Assembly (NCBI GenBank): GCA_001414325.1
Contig: LLKB01000005.1
Location: 812,958 to 876,957, forward strand
Direction of reading: 5' to 3'
DNA: 64,000 nt
Source: Butyribacter intestini
GTDB lineage: Bacteria; Bacillota; Clostridia; Lachnospirales; Lachnospiraceae
Below, one piece after another: positions 53,382-62,389 of this stretch. The position numbers and the translations under genes were made by a program. The notes under the pieces were generated by a model that searched no databases, had not been told where the DNA came from, and worked only from the letters and a program-made list of their open reading frames with translations. Position 1 is the first letter of the stretch. Each line of letters opens with the position of its first letter.

Positions 53382-54492
53382 ATCTTTTTCTCCTCATTAT
53401 CAAAAACGAAACACCCGTAAACAAAACCGCCATAAATATCATAATAAACATATCAAGATTAAATCTGGACGGCTCATCATAAATATCCATGCTGTAAATC
53501 GCATCAGATATAAGTGCTGCCGGATTTATCCTATTTACAATCGGACAATATTTTTCAATAGCTCCCTTTATCTGTGCTATCATAAGTCCGGCAAGAAAAC
53601 TACTTAAAAGACTGTATGTGGTTATCACACCTATCTTAAATTCATAACTCATATTTCCAAGACAGCCGATAAATATACCGCTTGAAACACCGATAAGACT
53701 TCCAACCATACATACGGCAAACATTTTTGGCATATTGCTTCCTATATCTATTTTTAAAATATATTTGAGATATAAAAGACATACCGACACATTTACCGTC
53801 TGAACACCCCAGCCCACTAATGTGTCACACACAATCATTTTTAGTTTTCCAAAAGATGATATATTTCTCCTTATAGCAACCTTGTTTATATTTGCCTGAA
53901 GCTGTATTCCTATCGTATATCCGACATATCCTCCAAAAAGGCAAGCCATTGCTATAAGTGCAAAATAATACTGCACTACTCCGTGAACCTCTTTTCCGCT
54001 TATGCCGACTTCCTTTGACATATTGTAATAAGAATTATCTTTTATAATCTCCTCAAGTTTTTCGGGATGTTCTTTCGCAATGTCTTTATATAATGAAACA
54101 TTCTGGTCATACTCACTTAAAAGTTCTTTTAATATACTAACCTGCATATCTGAATCCGTAACTGTAAGCTCCGGCTTTTCTTTCACATAATAAATCCCTG
54201 AAATATTTCCCTTTTTCAGACTTTGTTTTGCTTTTTTGTCAGACATGACTTTAAGTTTAATTACCTTTGAGTCACTTTTTTCTATCTCTTTTAAATAATT
54301 TTCAAAAGCCCTTGCACTGTCAGAAGTATCTTCCTTTACAATAGCTGTATCTATCGTATCTATGTCCTTTCCGAAATTTCCAAAAGCAAGTGAAAACAGC
54401 GTACCGAGTATTATTGGAAATAAAAGCGACCAGAAAGCAGCCTGCCTATCCCTGTAAATCGTTAATATCCTGTATTTTATTTCGTGTAACAT
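53368..54492 (-). CDS. ABC-2 type exporter permease, first subunit
   Basis: 374 residues: helix, extracytoplasmic domain and a C-terminal six-helix region (LIGVSSGIFIGCLGNMSY). ATG 54492 has GAGG six bases upstream; the longer frame to 54504 contains that site. It forms a heterodimeric exporter with the neighbouring permease; the substrate is unknown, with peptide antibiotics a common case. Confidence 0.85.
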   Translation of the reverse strand: MLHEIKYRILTIYRDRQAAFWSLLFPIILGTLFSLAFGNFGKDIDTIDTAIVKEDTSDSARAFENYLKEIEKSDSKVIKLKVMSDKKAKQSLKKGNISGIYYVKEKPELTVTDSDMQVSILKELLSEYDQNVSLYKDIAKEHPEKLEEIIKDNSYYNMSKEVGISGKEVHGVVQYYFALIAMACLFGGYVGYTIGIQLQANINKVAIRRNISSFGKLKMIVCDTLVGWGVQTVNVSVCLLYLKYILKIDIGSNMPKMFAVCMVGSLIGVSSGIFIGCLGNMSYEFKIGVITTYSLLSSFLAGLMIAQIKGAIEKYCPIVNRINPAALISDAIYSMDIYDEPSRFNLDMFIMIFMAVLFTGVSFLIMRRKRYDSI

Positions 54493-54515
54493 AACACACC
54501 TCATTTCTATATTCT

Positions 54516-55457
54516 TTAGTCTCTGAGTTTCTTCCCTGTTATCTCAAGAAAAACATCATTTAATGTAGGCAGTTCTGAAAATACCCTGCCGAATGAAATA
54601 TCTTTATTATTCATATACTCTAAGATACGGATAAGATTGTGTTTTGCACCTGTGCATCTCACAACAAGCGTCTGCTCATTGTATGAAACATCAAAAACAT
54701 GAGGTATGTTCTCTATTTCTTTTATATTTTCAGCCTCAAGCATAATTCCTTCTAAAGTTATTGTTTCTCCCGTCTTAATCATCTTTTTAAGTTCTTCTTT
54801 AGTTCCGTATGCTATGCACTGTCCCTTGTCAATTATCGCTATCTTTGAACAAATCTGCTCAACCTCCTCCATATAATGTGAAGTGTATATTATTGTCGCA
54901 CCATTTTTATTGAGTCTTTTAATTCCCTCAAGTATGCTGTTGCGGCTCTGCGGGTCAACGGCAACCGTAGGCTCATCCATTATTATTATTTTAGGTTCGT
55001 GTGCTATCCCGCACGCTATGTTCAGTCTCCTTAAAAGTCCGCCCGAAAGCTGTTTCGGATACATCTTTATGTATTTTTCAAGGCCAACAAAATCTATTGC
55101 CTTATCCACAAGTTTCTTTCGTTTTTTCCTGTCATTTATATATAATCCACAGAAATAATCAATATTCTGTCTCACTGTAAGCTCATCAAACACTGCAATC
55201 TCCTGTGGAACTATGCCGATATTTTTTTTAAGTTCATAACTGTCCGGTGTCATCTTTTCCCCGAATATATCAATCTCCCCCTTGTCATATCTCAAAAGAG
55301 CCAACATACAACTGATGGTAGTAGTCTTTCCACTGCCATTCGGACCTAAAAGCCCGAAAATCTCTCCCTCTCTTATCTCAAGTTTAAGGTGGTCAAGAGC
55401 AACAAAACTTCCATATCTTTTTACAATATTATCTATTTTAATCATTTTTTCATTCAT
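54516..55457 (-). CDS. ABC transporter ATP-binding protein (exporter)
   Basis: 313 residues. Walker A GPNGSGKTT, signature QLSGGLLRRLNIA, Walker B IIIMDEPTVAVDPQSR, then a switch histidine YTSHYMEE. The C-terminal extension is of the DrrA/CcmA class. It drives the permease pair 23 bases downstream. ATG 55457 has AAAGAGGATTTTT upstream. It is divergent from a two-component system, whose regulator probably controls it. Confidence 0.9.
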   Translation of the reverse strand: MNEKMIKIDNIVKRYGSFVALDHLKLEIREGEIFGLLGPNGSGKTTTISCMLALLRYDKGEIDIFGEKMTPDSYELKKNIGIVPQEIAVFDELTVRQNIDYFCGLYINDRKKRKKLVDKAIDFVGLEKYIKMYPKQLSGGLLRRLNIACGIAHEPKIIIMDEPTVAVDPQSRNSILEGIKRLNKNGATIIYTSHYMEEVEQICSKIAIIDKGQCIAYGTKEELKKMIKTGETITLEGIMLEAENIKEIENIPHVFDVSYNEQTLVVRCTGAKHNLIRILEYMNNKDISFGRVFSELPTLNDVFLEITGKKLRD

Positions 55458-55505
55458 AAAAATCCTCTTTTCTAATAAATCAGGTTATTTTCGATTACAC
55501 TTCCT

Positions 55506-55610
55506 ATTATACTAAAAAACATTATTTCCTGTAGTGAACACTGTCATCAAAAAAAATGACAAATGTCATGTTTATTCATAAAGACATATCTTTTAGTTTT
55601 GTGATATAAT
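55506..55610. promoter_or_regulatory. Divergent promoters with a shared ATGACA-AA-TGTCAT operator
   Basis: Between the exporter ATPase gene (leftward) and the histidine kinase gene (rightward) lies ATGACA-AA-TGTCAT (55556-55569), with an extra TGTCAT at 55542. Leftward TATAAT is at 55506-55511 and rightward TATAAT at 55605-55610. LuxR-type regulators bind such palindromes, so the divergently encoded regulator is a good candidate. Binding is inferred. Confidence 0.55.
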
Positions 55611-55646
55611 TATATCTATTACAATGAAAATAAAAAGGAGTCTGCC

Positions 55647-56804
55647 TTGAAGCACTTTACAAACTGTATTTTAATTTTTATATTATGCCTTTTTTATTTT
55701 GCACTTGATAAAAACGCAGACATATTTTGGGTTTCTACGATTACAGGCATACTTTTTGCTTTTGTCATCCTCACATATACATACTTTCTTGACAAAAGCT
55801 GCTTTACATTTTTTATATGTTGTTTATACGGTATTTTTACGCTTGTCTCTCCGACTGCCACGGCTTTTCTTCCTATTGCCTTATATTGTATCGTAAGACA
55901 GTGCCACCGTAATATCACCGCTTTATACCTGTTATTTACATTGTTCAGATGTATGCTTTGTGGAAACTTATATAACCTCACTCTGCCGAATGGTGCATCT
56001 GTTTATCTGAGTTTATATATTTTTATACTCTGCATTTTTTCAGTTCATATATGCCATTTTGCAAATGAACATGAAAAACTTATTGAACATTCAAGACAGT
56101 ACAGGGATGACAGCACCGAAATAAATCTTTTTCTCAAAGAAAAAAATAAGAGCCTGCTCACCAATCAGGATTATGAGATAAATAACGCAACACTTATGGA
56201 AAGAAACCGTATTGCAAGGGAAATTCATGACAATGTAGGTCATATGCTCACGCGTGCAATTATGCTTACGGGTGCGATAAAAGTCGTAAATAAAAACAAA
56301 AGTTTATGTCCTTCTATAGATAACCTTGAAGAATGTCTTTCAACGGCAATGAACAATATACGCGAAAGTGTCCACAACCTGCACAATAATTCCATAAGCT
56401 TTGAAAATACAATTAAAAATCTTACCGCAGACTTTGATTTTTGCAAAATAAACCTTATATATGATATTGAAGAAAATATTCCAAATGATGTTAAATATAC
56501 CTTTATAGCAATAGTAAAAGAGGGACTGACAAATATTGAAAAACACAGCAATGCGACTGCCGTAAAACTGACGCTCAGAGAACATCCTGCAATATATCAG
56601 CTCATTTTGCAGGACAATGGCACTAATGCCACAGACTTCGACTGCTCACCTTATGAATCGGAAAGCTATCTGAGCGTAACTTCCGGTATCGGTCTAAACA
56701 ATATGTACTCCAGAATACATATGTTAAAGGGCACTATAAAAATTTATACTGATAACGGATTTTGCATTTTTATATCTATTCCCAAAAATTTTCATACTAT
56801 ATAA
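55647..56804 (+). CDS. Sensor histidine kinase, NarL/DesK type
   Basis: 385 residues. Six hydrophobic helices fill the first 150 or so residues, followed by a coiled segment and HisKA_3 with the phospho-acceptor in NRIAREIHDNVGHMLTRAIM, and an ATPase domain (NIEKHSNA, then QDNGTNATD and SGIGLNNMYSRI). It starts at TTG 55647, six bases after AAGGAG. Probably senses membrane or cell-wall stress and phosphorylates the next gene's product. Confidence 0.87.
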   Translation: MKHFTNCILIFILCLFYFALDKNADIFWVSTITGILFAFVILTYTYFLDKSCFTFFICCLYGIFTLVSPTATAFLPIALYCIVRQCHRNITALYLLFTLFRCMLCGNLYNLTLPNGASVYLSLYIFILCIFSVHICHFANEHEKLIEHSRQYRDDSTEINLFLKEKNKSLLTNQDYEINNATLMERNRIAREIHDNVGHMLTRAIMLTGAIKVVNKNKSLCPSIDNLEECLSTAMNNIRESVHNLHNNSISFENTIKNLTADFDFCKINLIYDIEENIPNDVKYTFIAIVKEGLTNIEKHSNATAVKLTLREHPAIYQLILQDNGTNATDFDCSPYESESYLSVTSGIGLNNMYSRIHMLKGTIKIYTDNGFCIFISIPKNFHTI

Positions 56805-56829
56805 AAAATAACACGAATGGAGATAAACT

Positions 56830-57450
56830 ATGAATATAATAATAGTAGACGATGATACACTTGTAACAGAAGCACTTAAAACAATTCTTGAATCCTCAGG
56901 CAAAGTAACCGTGACCGCAACCGGTTCAGACGGTACTGATGCCGTAAGATTATATAAAGAATTCAAGCCTGACATTCTGCTCACCGATATTCAAATGAAA
57001 GAAATGAGCGGTCTTGATGCCACAAAAGAAATATTATCCTTTGACAATACCGCAAAAATACTTCTTCTCACAACTTTTCTCGATGATGAATATATAGTAA
57101 CAGCACTCAAATATGGTGCAAAGGGTTACATATTAAAACAGGATTATACGGCGATTGTTCCCGCACTTGAAGCAGTTTACTCCGGACAGTCTGTATTTGG
57201 CACTGAGATAATTTCAAAACTTCCGGAACTTTTAAATAAAAAACATGAATTTGATTACTCTGACTACGATATAAATGAGCGTGAACTTGAAGTCATTAAA
57301 GAAATTGCAGATGGACACAGTAACAAAGAAATTGCGGCAGACCTTTATCTGAGTGAGGGAACGGTAAGAAATTATTTGAGCAGCATACTTGATAAACTCG
57401 GACTCCGTGACAGGACACAGCTTGCCATATTTTATTACAAGCATATATGA
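56830..57450 (+). CDS. LuxR/NarL-family response regulator
   Basis: 206 residues. Receiver: DDDTLVTEAL, phospho-acceptor in DILLTDIQMKEMSG, and KGYILKQDY. Helix-turn-helix: NERELEVIKEIADGHSNKEI and LSEGTVRNYLSSILDKL. It is co-transcribed with the kinase (25-base gap) and likely controls the divergent exporter through the shared palindrome. ATG 56830 has AATGGAGA upstream. Confidence 0.92.
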   Translation: MNIIIVDDDTLVTEALKTILESSGKVTVTATGSDGTDAVRLYKEFKPDILLTDIQMKEMSGLDATKEILSFDNTAKILLLTTFLDDEYIVTALKYGAKGYILKQDYTAIVPALEAVYSGQSVFGTEIISKLPELLNKKHEFDYSDYDINERELEVIKEIADGHSNKEIAADLYLSEGTVRNYLSSILDKLGLRDRTQLAIFYYKHI

Positions 57451-57500
57451 AAATAAGAACCTGATTCTTTATATTCCAAATAGTCAGATTCTTATTTTTT
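57451..57500 (+). terminator. Terminator of the two-component operon
   Basis: AATAAGAACCTGA pairs imperfectly with TCAGATTCTTATT, followed by TTTT. Confidence 0.75.
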
Positions 57501-57586
57501 ACAATTATATAAACTCAAACAGATATTCACAATCCGCTCTGCTGCCTGTTTGACAATGTTAAATACTTTCCCATTAAACCAACGGA
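57501..57586. repeat. Spacer with the AATCCGCTCTGC dispersed repeat
   Basis: GATATTCACAATCCGCTCTG CTGCCTG also occurs at 60825 (one or two changes) and around 22563 (GATATTTGCAATCCGCTCTG). These lie at ends or starts of minus-strand genes; function unknown. Confidence 0.55.
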
Positions 57587-58828
57587 CTAATCAAGCGAAA
57601 CAAGGCCAGAAAAAATATCCTCCTCACTATCTTTATCCTTTTTATCTTTATCATTAGTCTTAGTCCTTGCAGCTTTCAACTCATCCAAAGACATTTGCAA
57701 TGAAGAAATATGCGTATCTTTTCTGAATTTTTCAATATTATACATGACGAGAACATTTGTTATTTCAGGGTACTGCCTGAATATCTGCTTCATTTTCATT
57801 TTTGTATAGCGACAGTCTATCATGATTATCTTACTGTACTCATTAGACAAAAAAGGAATAAAACAGTTTGCATAAGAGTCTTTCAACACCAGCAGCACCT
57901 TGTTGTTTTTAGCCGATGTTGTAACTTCAATCTTGCCCGTATTTTTAGAGAAGAACAACTGATAACGGTCAGAACTTTTTTTAGCAACATCCTCAAAATA
58001 AAATGAATTGGATGTAAATTCTCCATTGTTGCCGTTTATGCTGACTTTTTCATCTCCCCTGCTAAATGTTGTGACCTCGTCCTTTTTTACCGGAACATGG
58101 GATTTACTGTAGGTAGTTCCCAGAAAATCATCAAATACAACCTTCTGCTTATACTCTTTCAACGCAGGAGCTGTTCTTCCATTTAACTTTTCATATTCCT
58201 GATAAGCATAATATGCACCGAGCGTTGTCCAATGATGGTCGGAACGATAGTAGATATACTCGTTGCTCCGCTTTTTCAACACATCTGCAAGATTAACTAC
58301 CCTGTCTTTATTTTTTACTTTTGACCGTACCCTCTCCACGATTTTACTTCCGTCATAATCTTCCTCCAAAACAGATAATTTATTTCGTAATACATCAATC
58401 TTTGACGGAACAAACATACAAGTAACATTCGACTTTCCTAGTTCTTCCGAGCAGACATCCAGAAACGATGCGAGATTTTTCACATTCATTTTTTGCAATT
58501 CATCATCAAAATCCCGTTCTGAATATTTTTCAATAAGATAATCATCCTTTCCGATATATACATTATTGATTTCTTTCTTACCTGTATTTTTTTCTAACTG
58601 AGCGTAAATATTCACCCATTTGTCACGCAAAAAGAACTGGTCTGACAGATACTTTTCATACTTCTTCTGATAACTGCCTTTTACGACACTACTGACAGAT
58701 ACCTTTGGTTTCTGCTGAAGATTACGCTTTTCCATCTCTGAAAACTTTTTTGACGGAACAACCGCCGAACCGATGGTAAAACCAAAAATAACACACAAAA
58801 AAACAATAACTGACAAATATTTTCTCAT
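57587..58828 (-). CDS. DHHW-family (AlgX/AlgJ-like) exported protein of polysaccharide acylation
   Basis: 413 residues. An N-terminal signal anchor (MRKYLSVIVFLCVIFGF), then an SGNH-like domain with the DHHW motif in YYRSDHHWTTLGAYYAY and a nearby catalytic Ser region VLLVLKDSYANCF. Such proteins transfer acyl groups to an exopolysaccharide outside the membrane, using acyl chains handed over by an MBOAT protein. The MBOAT gene ends 26 bases upstream. ATG 58828 has AAAGGTGGAC upstream. Confidence 0.87.
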   Translation of the reverse strand: MRKYLSVIVFLCVIFGFTIGSAVVPSKKFSEMEKRNLQQKPKVSVSSVVKGSYQKKYEKYLSDQFFLRDKWVNIYAQLEKNTGKKEINNVYIGKDDYLIEKYSERDFDDELQKMNVKNLASFLDVCSEELGKSNVTCMFVPSKIDVLRNKLSVLEEDYDGSKIVERVRSKVKNKDRVVNLADVLKKRSNEYIYYRSDHHWTTLGAYYAYQEYEKLNGRTAPALKEYKQKVVFDDFLGTTYSKSHVPVKKDEVTTFSRGDEKVSINGNNGEFTSNSFYFEDVAKKSSDRYQLFFSKNTGKIEVTTSAKNNKVLLVLKDSYANCFIPFLSNEYSKIIMIDCRYTKMKMKQIFRQYPEITNVLVMYNIEKFRKDTHISSLQMSLDELKAARTKTNDKDKKDKDSEEDIFSGLVSLD

Positions 58829-58854
58829 ATGTCCACCTTTCCATAAAAATATTT

Positions 58855-60267
58855 CTAAAAACGAAAATATAAAAACGGGTTATATGACGAATTTATCAAA
58901 TAGGCCATACATATTCCCAATATAAGGAATACAAATACTGCCGCCAAAATCTCCCGTCTCAGCGTCCCATCCGGCAGGATGCGGTTTGACAACCGCTTTG
59001 CCAAAGAGGTAGAGCCGATAATTCCCATCAGAAGAACAAACCGATAATTGAGCAGCATAAATGCCGTGTGGGAGTTTCCAATTCCCGCACCGTCCAATCC
59101 AAACATCGTTTTTAAATACCTGCCGCCGTCAATCATATCCGGCCATGAAAAGATGCTCCATCCGACAGTAACGATGACTAAAGTGTATATTCTCGCAATA
59201 AAAGCCGGAAGCCTGTCCAAAAACTTTTTTAAAATACTTTTTTCTATTATCAGCAGCAAGCCGTAATAGACTCCCCAGACTACGAAACATATTGCCGCAC
59301 CATGCCACAATCCTGTCAGACACCAAACAATGGCTATGTTAAGAAACTGGCGTTTTTTCCCTTTCCTGTTTCCGCCCAAAGGAAAATACACATATTCCTT
59401 AAACCATGTTCCGAGCGATATATGCCATCTTCTCCAAAATTCCGTGATACTTTTTGACTCATACGGATAATCGAAGTTTTCCAAAAACTCAAAACCAAAC
59501 ATCTTTCCAAGACCTATCGCCATATCAGAATATCCCGAAAAATCAAAATATATCTGTAATGTAAATGCAACAGCTCCAAGCCATGCCTGTGATGTTGTAA
59601 GCATATTTACTTTTGTCTGTGCAATCTCGTTCCACAAAGCACCGACCTGGTTCGCTATCAAAACCTTTTTTCCAAGACCGACAACAAATCTGAAAACTCC
59701 CTGTTTAAACAAATCAAGTGTTTCTTTTCTCGAATCCATCTGCTCTGCCACGGTCTGATAACGAACAATAGGACCTGCTATCAACTGCGGGAACAGTGCC
59801 ACATATGCACCAAAAGTAATAAAATTTTTCTGCACCTTCGCCTCGCCGCGATATACATCTATCGTATAAGACATGGTCTGAAATGTATAAAATGAAATTC
59901 CTATTGGCAGGGCAAGATTTAGCGGTGCAATATTTATTGACGGTACATAGTCGACCAAAGAAATAAAAAAGTCTGCATATTTAAACACAAACAATAAACT
60001 CAGATTTATCGTTGCCGAGCAAAGCACCGCTATCTTTTGACCTTTTATACTGCCAAGCTGTTTATAATAACCGACCATTCTTCCCGCAATATAATCAACA
60101 ACACTCGAAAACAATATTAAAGTCACATAAACAGGTTCTCCCCATGCGTAAAAGAACAAACTTGACACAAACAACACAAAATTTCTGTATTTACGAGGTG
60201 AAATGTAATATAAAATAAGTACGATTGGTAAAAAACGCACCAAAAACAACAGACTGCTAAATACCAT
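58855..60267 (-). CDS. MBOAT-family membrane O-acyltransferase (DltB/AlgI-like)
   Basis: 470 residues, about ten helices. RRWHISLGTWFKEYVYFPLGG and the catalytic His in CLTGLWHGAAICFVVWG are typical of AlgI/DltB. It moves an acyl group across the membrane for transfer by DHHW partners. ATG 60267 has TTAGGAGGAATAG upstream. It follows the small secreted-protein gene by 17 bases. No dltA or dltC is present, so alanylation of teichoic acid is unlikely here. Confidence 0.92.
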   Translation of the reverse strand: MVFSSLLFLVRFLPIVLILYYISPRKYRNFVLFVSSLFFYAWGEPVYVTLILFSSVVDYIAGRMVGYYKQLGSIKGQKIAVLCSATINLSLLFVFKYADFFISLVDYVPSINIAPLNLALPIGISFYTFQTMSYTIDVYRGEAKVQKNFITFGAYVALFPQLIAGPIVRYQTVAEQMDSRKETLDLFKQGVFRFVVGLGKKVLIANQVGALWNEIAQTKVNMLTTSQAWLGAVAFTLQIYFDFSGYSDMAIGLGKMFGFEFLENFDYPYESKSITEFWRRWHISLGTWFKEYVYFPLGGNRKGKKRQFLNIAIVWCLTGLWHGAAICFVVWGVYYGLLLIIEKSILKKFLDRLPAFIARIYTLVIVTVGWSIFSWPDMIDGGRYLKTMFGLDGAGIGNSHTAFMLLNYRFVLLMGIIGSTSLAKRLSNRILPDGTLRREILAAVFVFLILGICMAYLINSSYNPFLYFRF

Positions 60268-60284
60268 TCTATTCCTCCTAAGCC

Positions 60285-60779
60285 TTACAATACTTTCTTG
60301 ACGGCTCTTTCACCTTTTTTATTGTTTGTTGTATTTCCCATTGAAATGTACCATACATACTTTCCTTTTCTTCCGTAAACAGCATTCTTAAGAACTCTCT
60401 GTTCACTTTTTGTATAATCCTTTTTAAAATATGTATCATGTGTTTTGTTATACTTATAATTCTTAAATGCCTTGTAAAGTTTTTTTGCATAATTTACATT
60501 TTTTGCTCTTGCAACGCAAACGCAATATGCCATATTATCACTTGTTACGAAAAATGATGACGCAACTTTCTTCTGATGTGTAAATGAAATCGCATCAAAA
60601 TCTGAAGCCGTTGTGCTTTTATATGTTATCTTTTTTACATTTCCTGTCGCTTTTATTGCAGCAGCACACGCCTTTTTCTCTTTGCTGTCCTTAGCACTTG
60701 CACTGTTTACATTTACACCTAAAAGCATACTTACCAATAATACTAATACTGTTCCTAAAAATAATTTTTTGTTTTTCAT
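60285..60779 (-). CDS. Small secreted basic protein (DUF4358-like)
   Basis: 164 residues. Signal peptide MKNKKLFLGTVLVLLVSMLL with NSASA cleavage, then a compact basic domain (ICVARAKNVNYAKKLYKAF-like segment and GRKGKYVWYISMGNTTN). It faintly resembles DUF4358 proteins. It lies between the AlgX-like and MBOAT genes on the same strand, so it may help the acylation machinery. The start is ATG 60779 after GAGGA in the repeated TGCAGAAATGAGGAT leader. Confidence 0.6.
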   Translation of the reverse strand: MKNKKLFLGTVLVLLVSMLLGVNVNSASAKDSKEKKACAAAIKATGNVKKITYKSTTASDFDAISFTHQKKVASSFFVTSDNMAYCVCVARAKNVNYAKKLYKAFKNYKYNKTHDTYFKKDYTKSEQRVLKNAVYGRKGKYVWYISMGNTTNNKKGERAVKKVL

Positions 60780-60815
60780 AATAATCCTCATTTCTGCACA
60801 CATTTTTTATACATA

Positions 60816-61025
60816 GTAAACGAATATTCACAATCCGCTCTGCTACTTGCTCATAACACTATCAGCTGCTACATCAGCATATCAGAAGTGGCTTGCAGCC
60901 CCTCCTGATACAAACAAATCCTCACATTGCACTTATTGCTACGCACAATAGAAATATGGGACTTCCTTGATAGTATTAAGTTTGTGTCAAGTGTGCACAG
61001 ACACAAATCTTGTGTAATTTAACTG
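60816..61025. other. Spacer of dispersed repeats
   Basis: No gene. It contains the AATCCGCTCTGC repeat (60825-60845), the GCAATAG / GACTTCCTTGATAGT repeat (60931-60979) and a CACAAATCTTGTG palindrome (61000-61015) shared in part with the spacers at 13080 and 17010. Confidence 0.6.
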
Positions 61026-61913
61026 TTATTTTGCTGCAAAATTAATTCTACTGTATTTATCCTGGTAACGCTCTACAGATTCCCAGATAACATAATCATA
61101 TCCTTTAACCTGTTTCATGCTAAAATTGTATATATGAACAAATCCAACTTTCTTATAAAACTTTTTCGCAAGTTTAGACATACATTCCCCAAAACTGTCA
61201 CCTACGATTAAAACTTTTTTATTGCTCTTATACTGTTTCTTAATCTTTGTTTTCAACAGAAAACATTTGCTTTTAAACTTATACTTACCGTTAGATAAAA
61301 TATTAAGATCACCTGTGCGGTCTTTTATTCTTTTGAACTTCACATCCTCGATTGAAAGCGGTGTAACCTCATCTTCGCCATCCGTAATCTTTAACATCTC
61401 CTGAACACCAATATATCTACCCTTGACATTCCAATGATTGTCATTAGGATAATAAAGCTGATATTTTTTTCTGTATTTGAGAAGTTGTTTCTTCGGACAT
61501 ATTACTTTTATCGCACCACTTTTATTCAGGTAGTCCCTCAACTGGTCATAGCGTGAATATGTCGTCTTTCTCTTGATTGATTTTGGCATATACATTGAAT
61601 AAATCGTCTCTTTGTTTGGTGCAAACAAAACTGCAAATTCGGCACCTCTTTTTTTCACGGCTCTCTTTGCCGTCTTTAAATTGTTTTCAACTCTTCTTAA
61701 ATTGAATTTTGAGTAATGATTAATTCCCTTATAATCGTAAATCGTAGTACCATCACCCTGTGCATTATAAAACAGCCAGTTATTTCTTCCTTTAAATACA
61801 CGATTTACTGTTTTTGCCTGTGCATCTCTCGCTGACAGTTCACCTCCAAAAACGCTCAGCACAAGCAATAATGAAATTATTACAGATAAATATTTTTTTA
61901 CCCTTTCTCTCAT
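61026..61913 (-). CDS. AlgX/AlgJ-like exported SGNH-type protein
   Basis: 295 residues. A signal peptide ending near LSARDAQAKT, then NNWLFYNAQGDGT and YYPNDNHWNVKGRYIGVQEM, the counterpart of the DHHW motif (here DNHW), and VLIVGDSFGECMSKL with the probable catalytic Ser. It is the first gene of the acylation operon, upstream of the secreted protein and MBOAT. The operon therefore has two extracellular transferase-like proteins for one MBOAT. ATG 61913 has CGGAGGAAAAAGAAA upstream. Confidence 0.8.
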   Translation of the reverse strand: MRERVKKYLSVIISLLLVLSVFGGELSARDAQAKTVNRVFKGRNNWLFYNAQGDGTTIYDYKGINHYSKFNLRRVENNLKTAKRAVKKRGAEFAVLFAPNKETIYSMYMPKSIKRKTTYSRYDQLRDYLNKSGAIKVICPKKQLLKYRKKYQLYYPNDNHWNVKGRYIGVQEMLKITDGEDEVTPLSIEDVKFKRIKDRTGDLNILSNGKYKFKSKCFLLKTKIKKQYKSNKKVLIVGDSFGECMSKLAKKFYKKVGFVHIYNFSMKQVKGYDYVIWESVERYQDKYSRINFAAK

Positions 61914-62155
61914 TTTCTTTTTCCTCCGTTTCTTATTTAATATAGTTTAATTTTTATTTCTTTAGCTATTTTATCAAGAAAATATCACTTCACCTCTTTC
62001 TATAGTATTTTTCAGTCATCAATATCTTTGTCTCTCACATCCTGCAAATCCTCCTTTCACAAATTATTTAGGCATTTGCAAAACTGCGATAATCACAACA
62101 TAAAATCAATTTCACAACCACCTAAATCCCCTGTATTAACTACCATAACACACCT
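61914..62155. other. Gene-free stretch upstream of the acylation operon
   Basis: AT-rich, with TTTCTATAG and AAATAT stretches but no clear gene or hairpin. It probably contains the operon promoter, which I cannot place. Confidence 0.4.
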
Positions 62156-62184
62156 ATGTCAAAAATCGGTTTCCGTTTTTTTCA
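62156..62184 (+). repeat. Dispersed motif ATGTCAAAAA..GTTTCCGTTTTTTTCA, copy 3
   Basis: It matches the copies at 17111 and 17340 and leads directly into the double-hairpin repeat at 62195, making a mosaic of the two repeat types. Confidence 0.7.
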
Positions 62185-62194
62185 GCAAAAAAAA

Positions 62195-62284
62195 AGGCAA
62201 AACCGGCGTTTTGCCAACAAGAATTGCTTCGCAATTCTCGTTGGTATCACACTACATTACGAGCATTTCCCTCTATATTAAAAG
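62195..62284. repeat. Double-hairpin dispersed repeat, copy 2
   Basis: GGCAAAACCGGCGTTTTGCC, CAAGAATTGCTTCGCAATTC, TCGTTGG and CACACTACATTAC occur in the same order as at 20753. Confidence 0.75.
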
Positions 62285-62319
62285 ATGGACTATCTTGGTA
62301 TTAGATAGTCCATCTTTTC
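62281..62319. terminator. Terminator after the second nuclease gene
   Basis: GATGGACTATC pairs perfectly with GATAGTCCATC around nine bases, with T-rich runs on both sides. A partial related sequence, GATAGTCCATC, follows the leader repeat at 15947. Confidence 0.8.
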
Positions 62320-62389
62320 TTCATTTTTTAATTGATGTTTTCTATTTTGTATCTGTATTTTCTGTATTTTCAGATATATTTCCATATTT

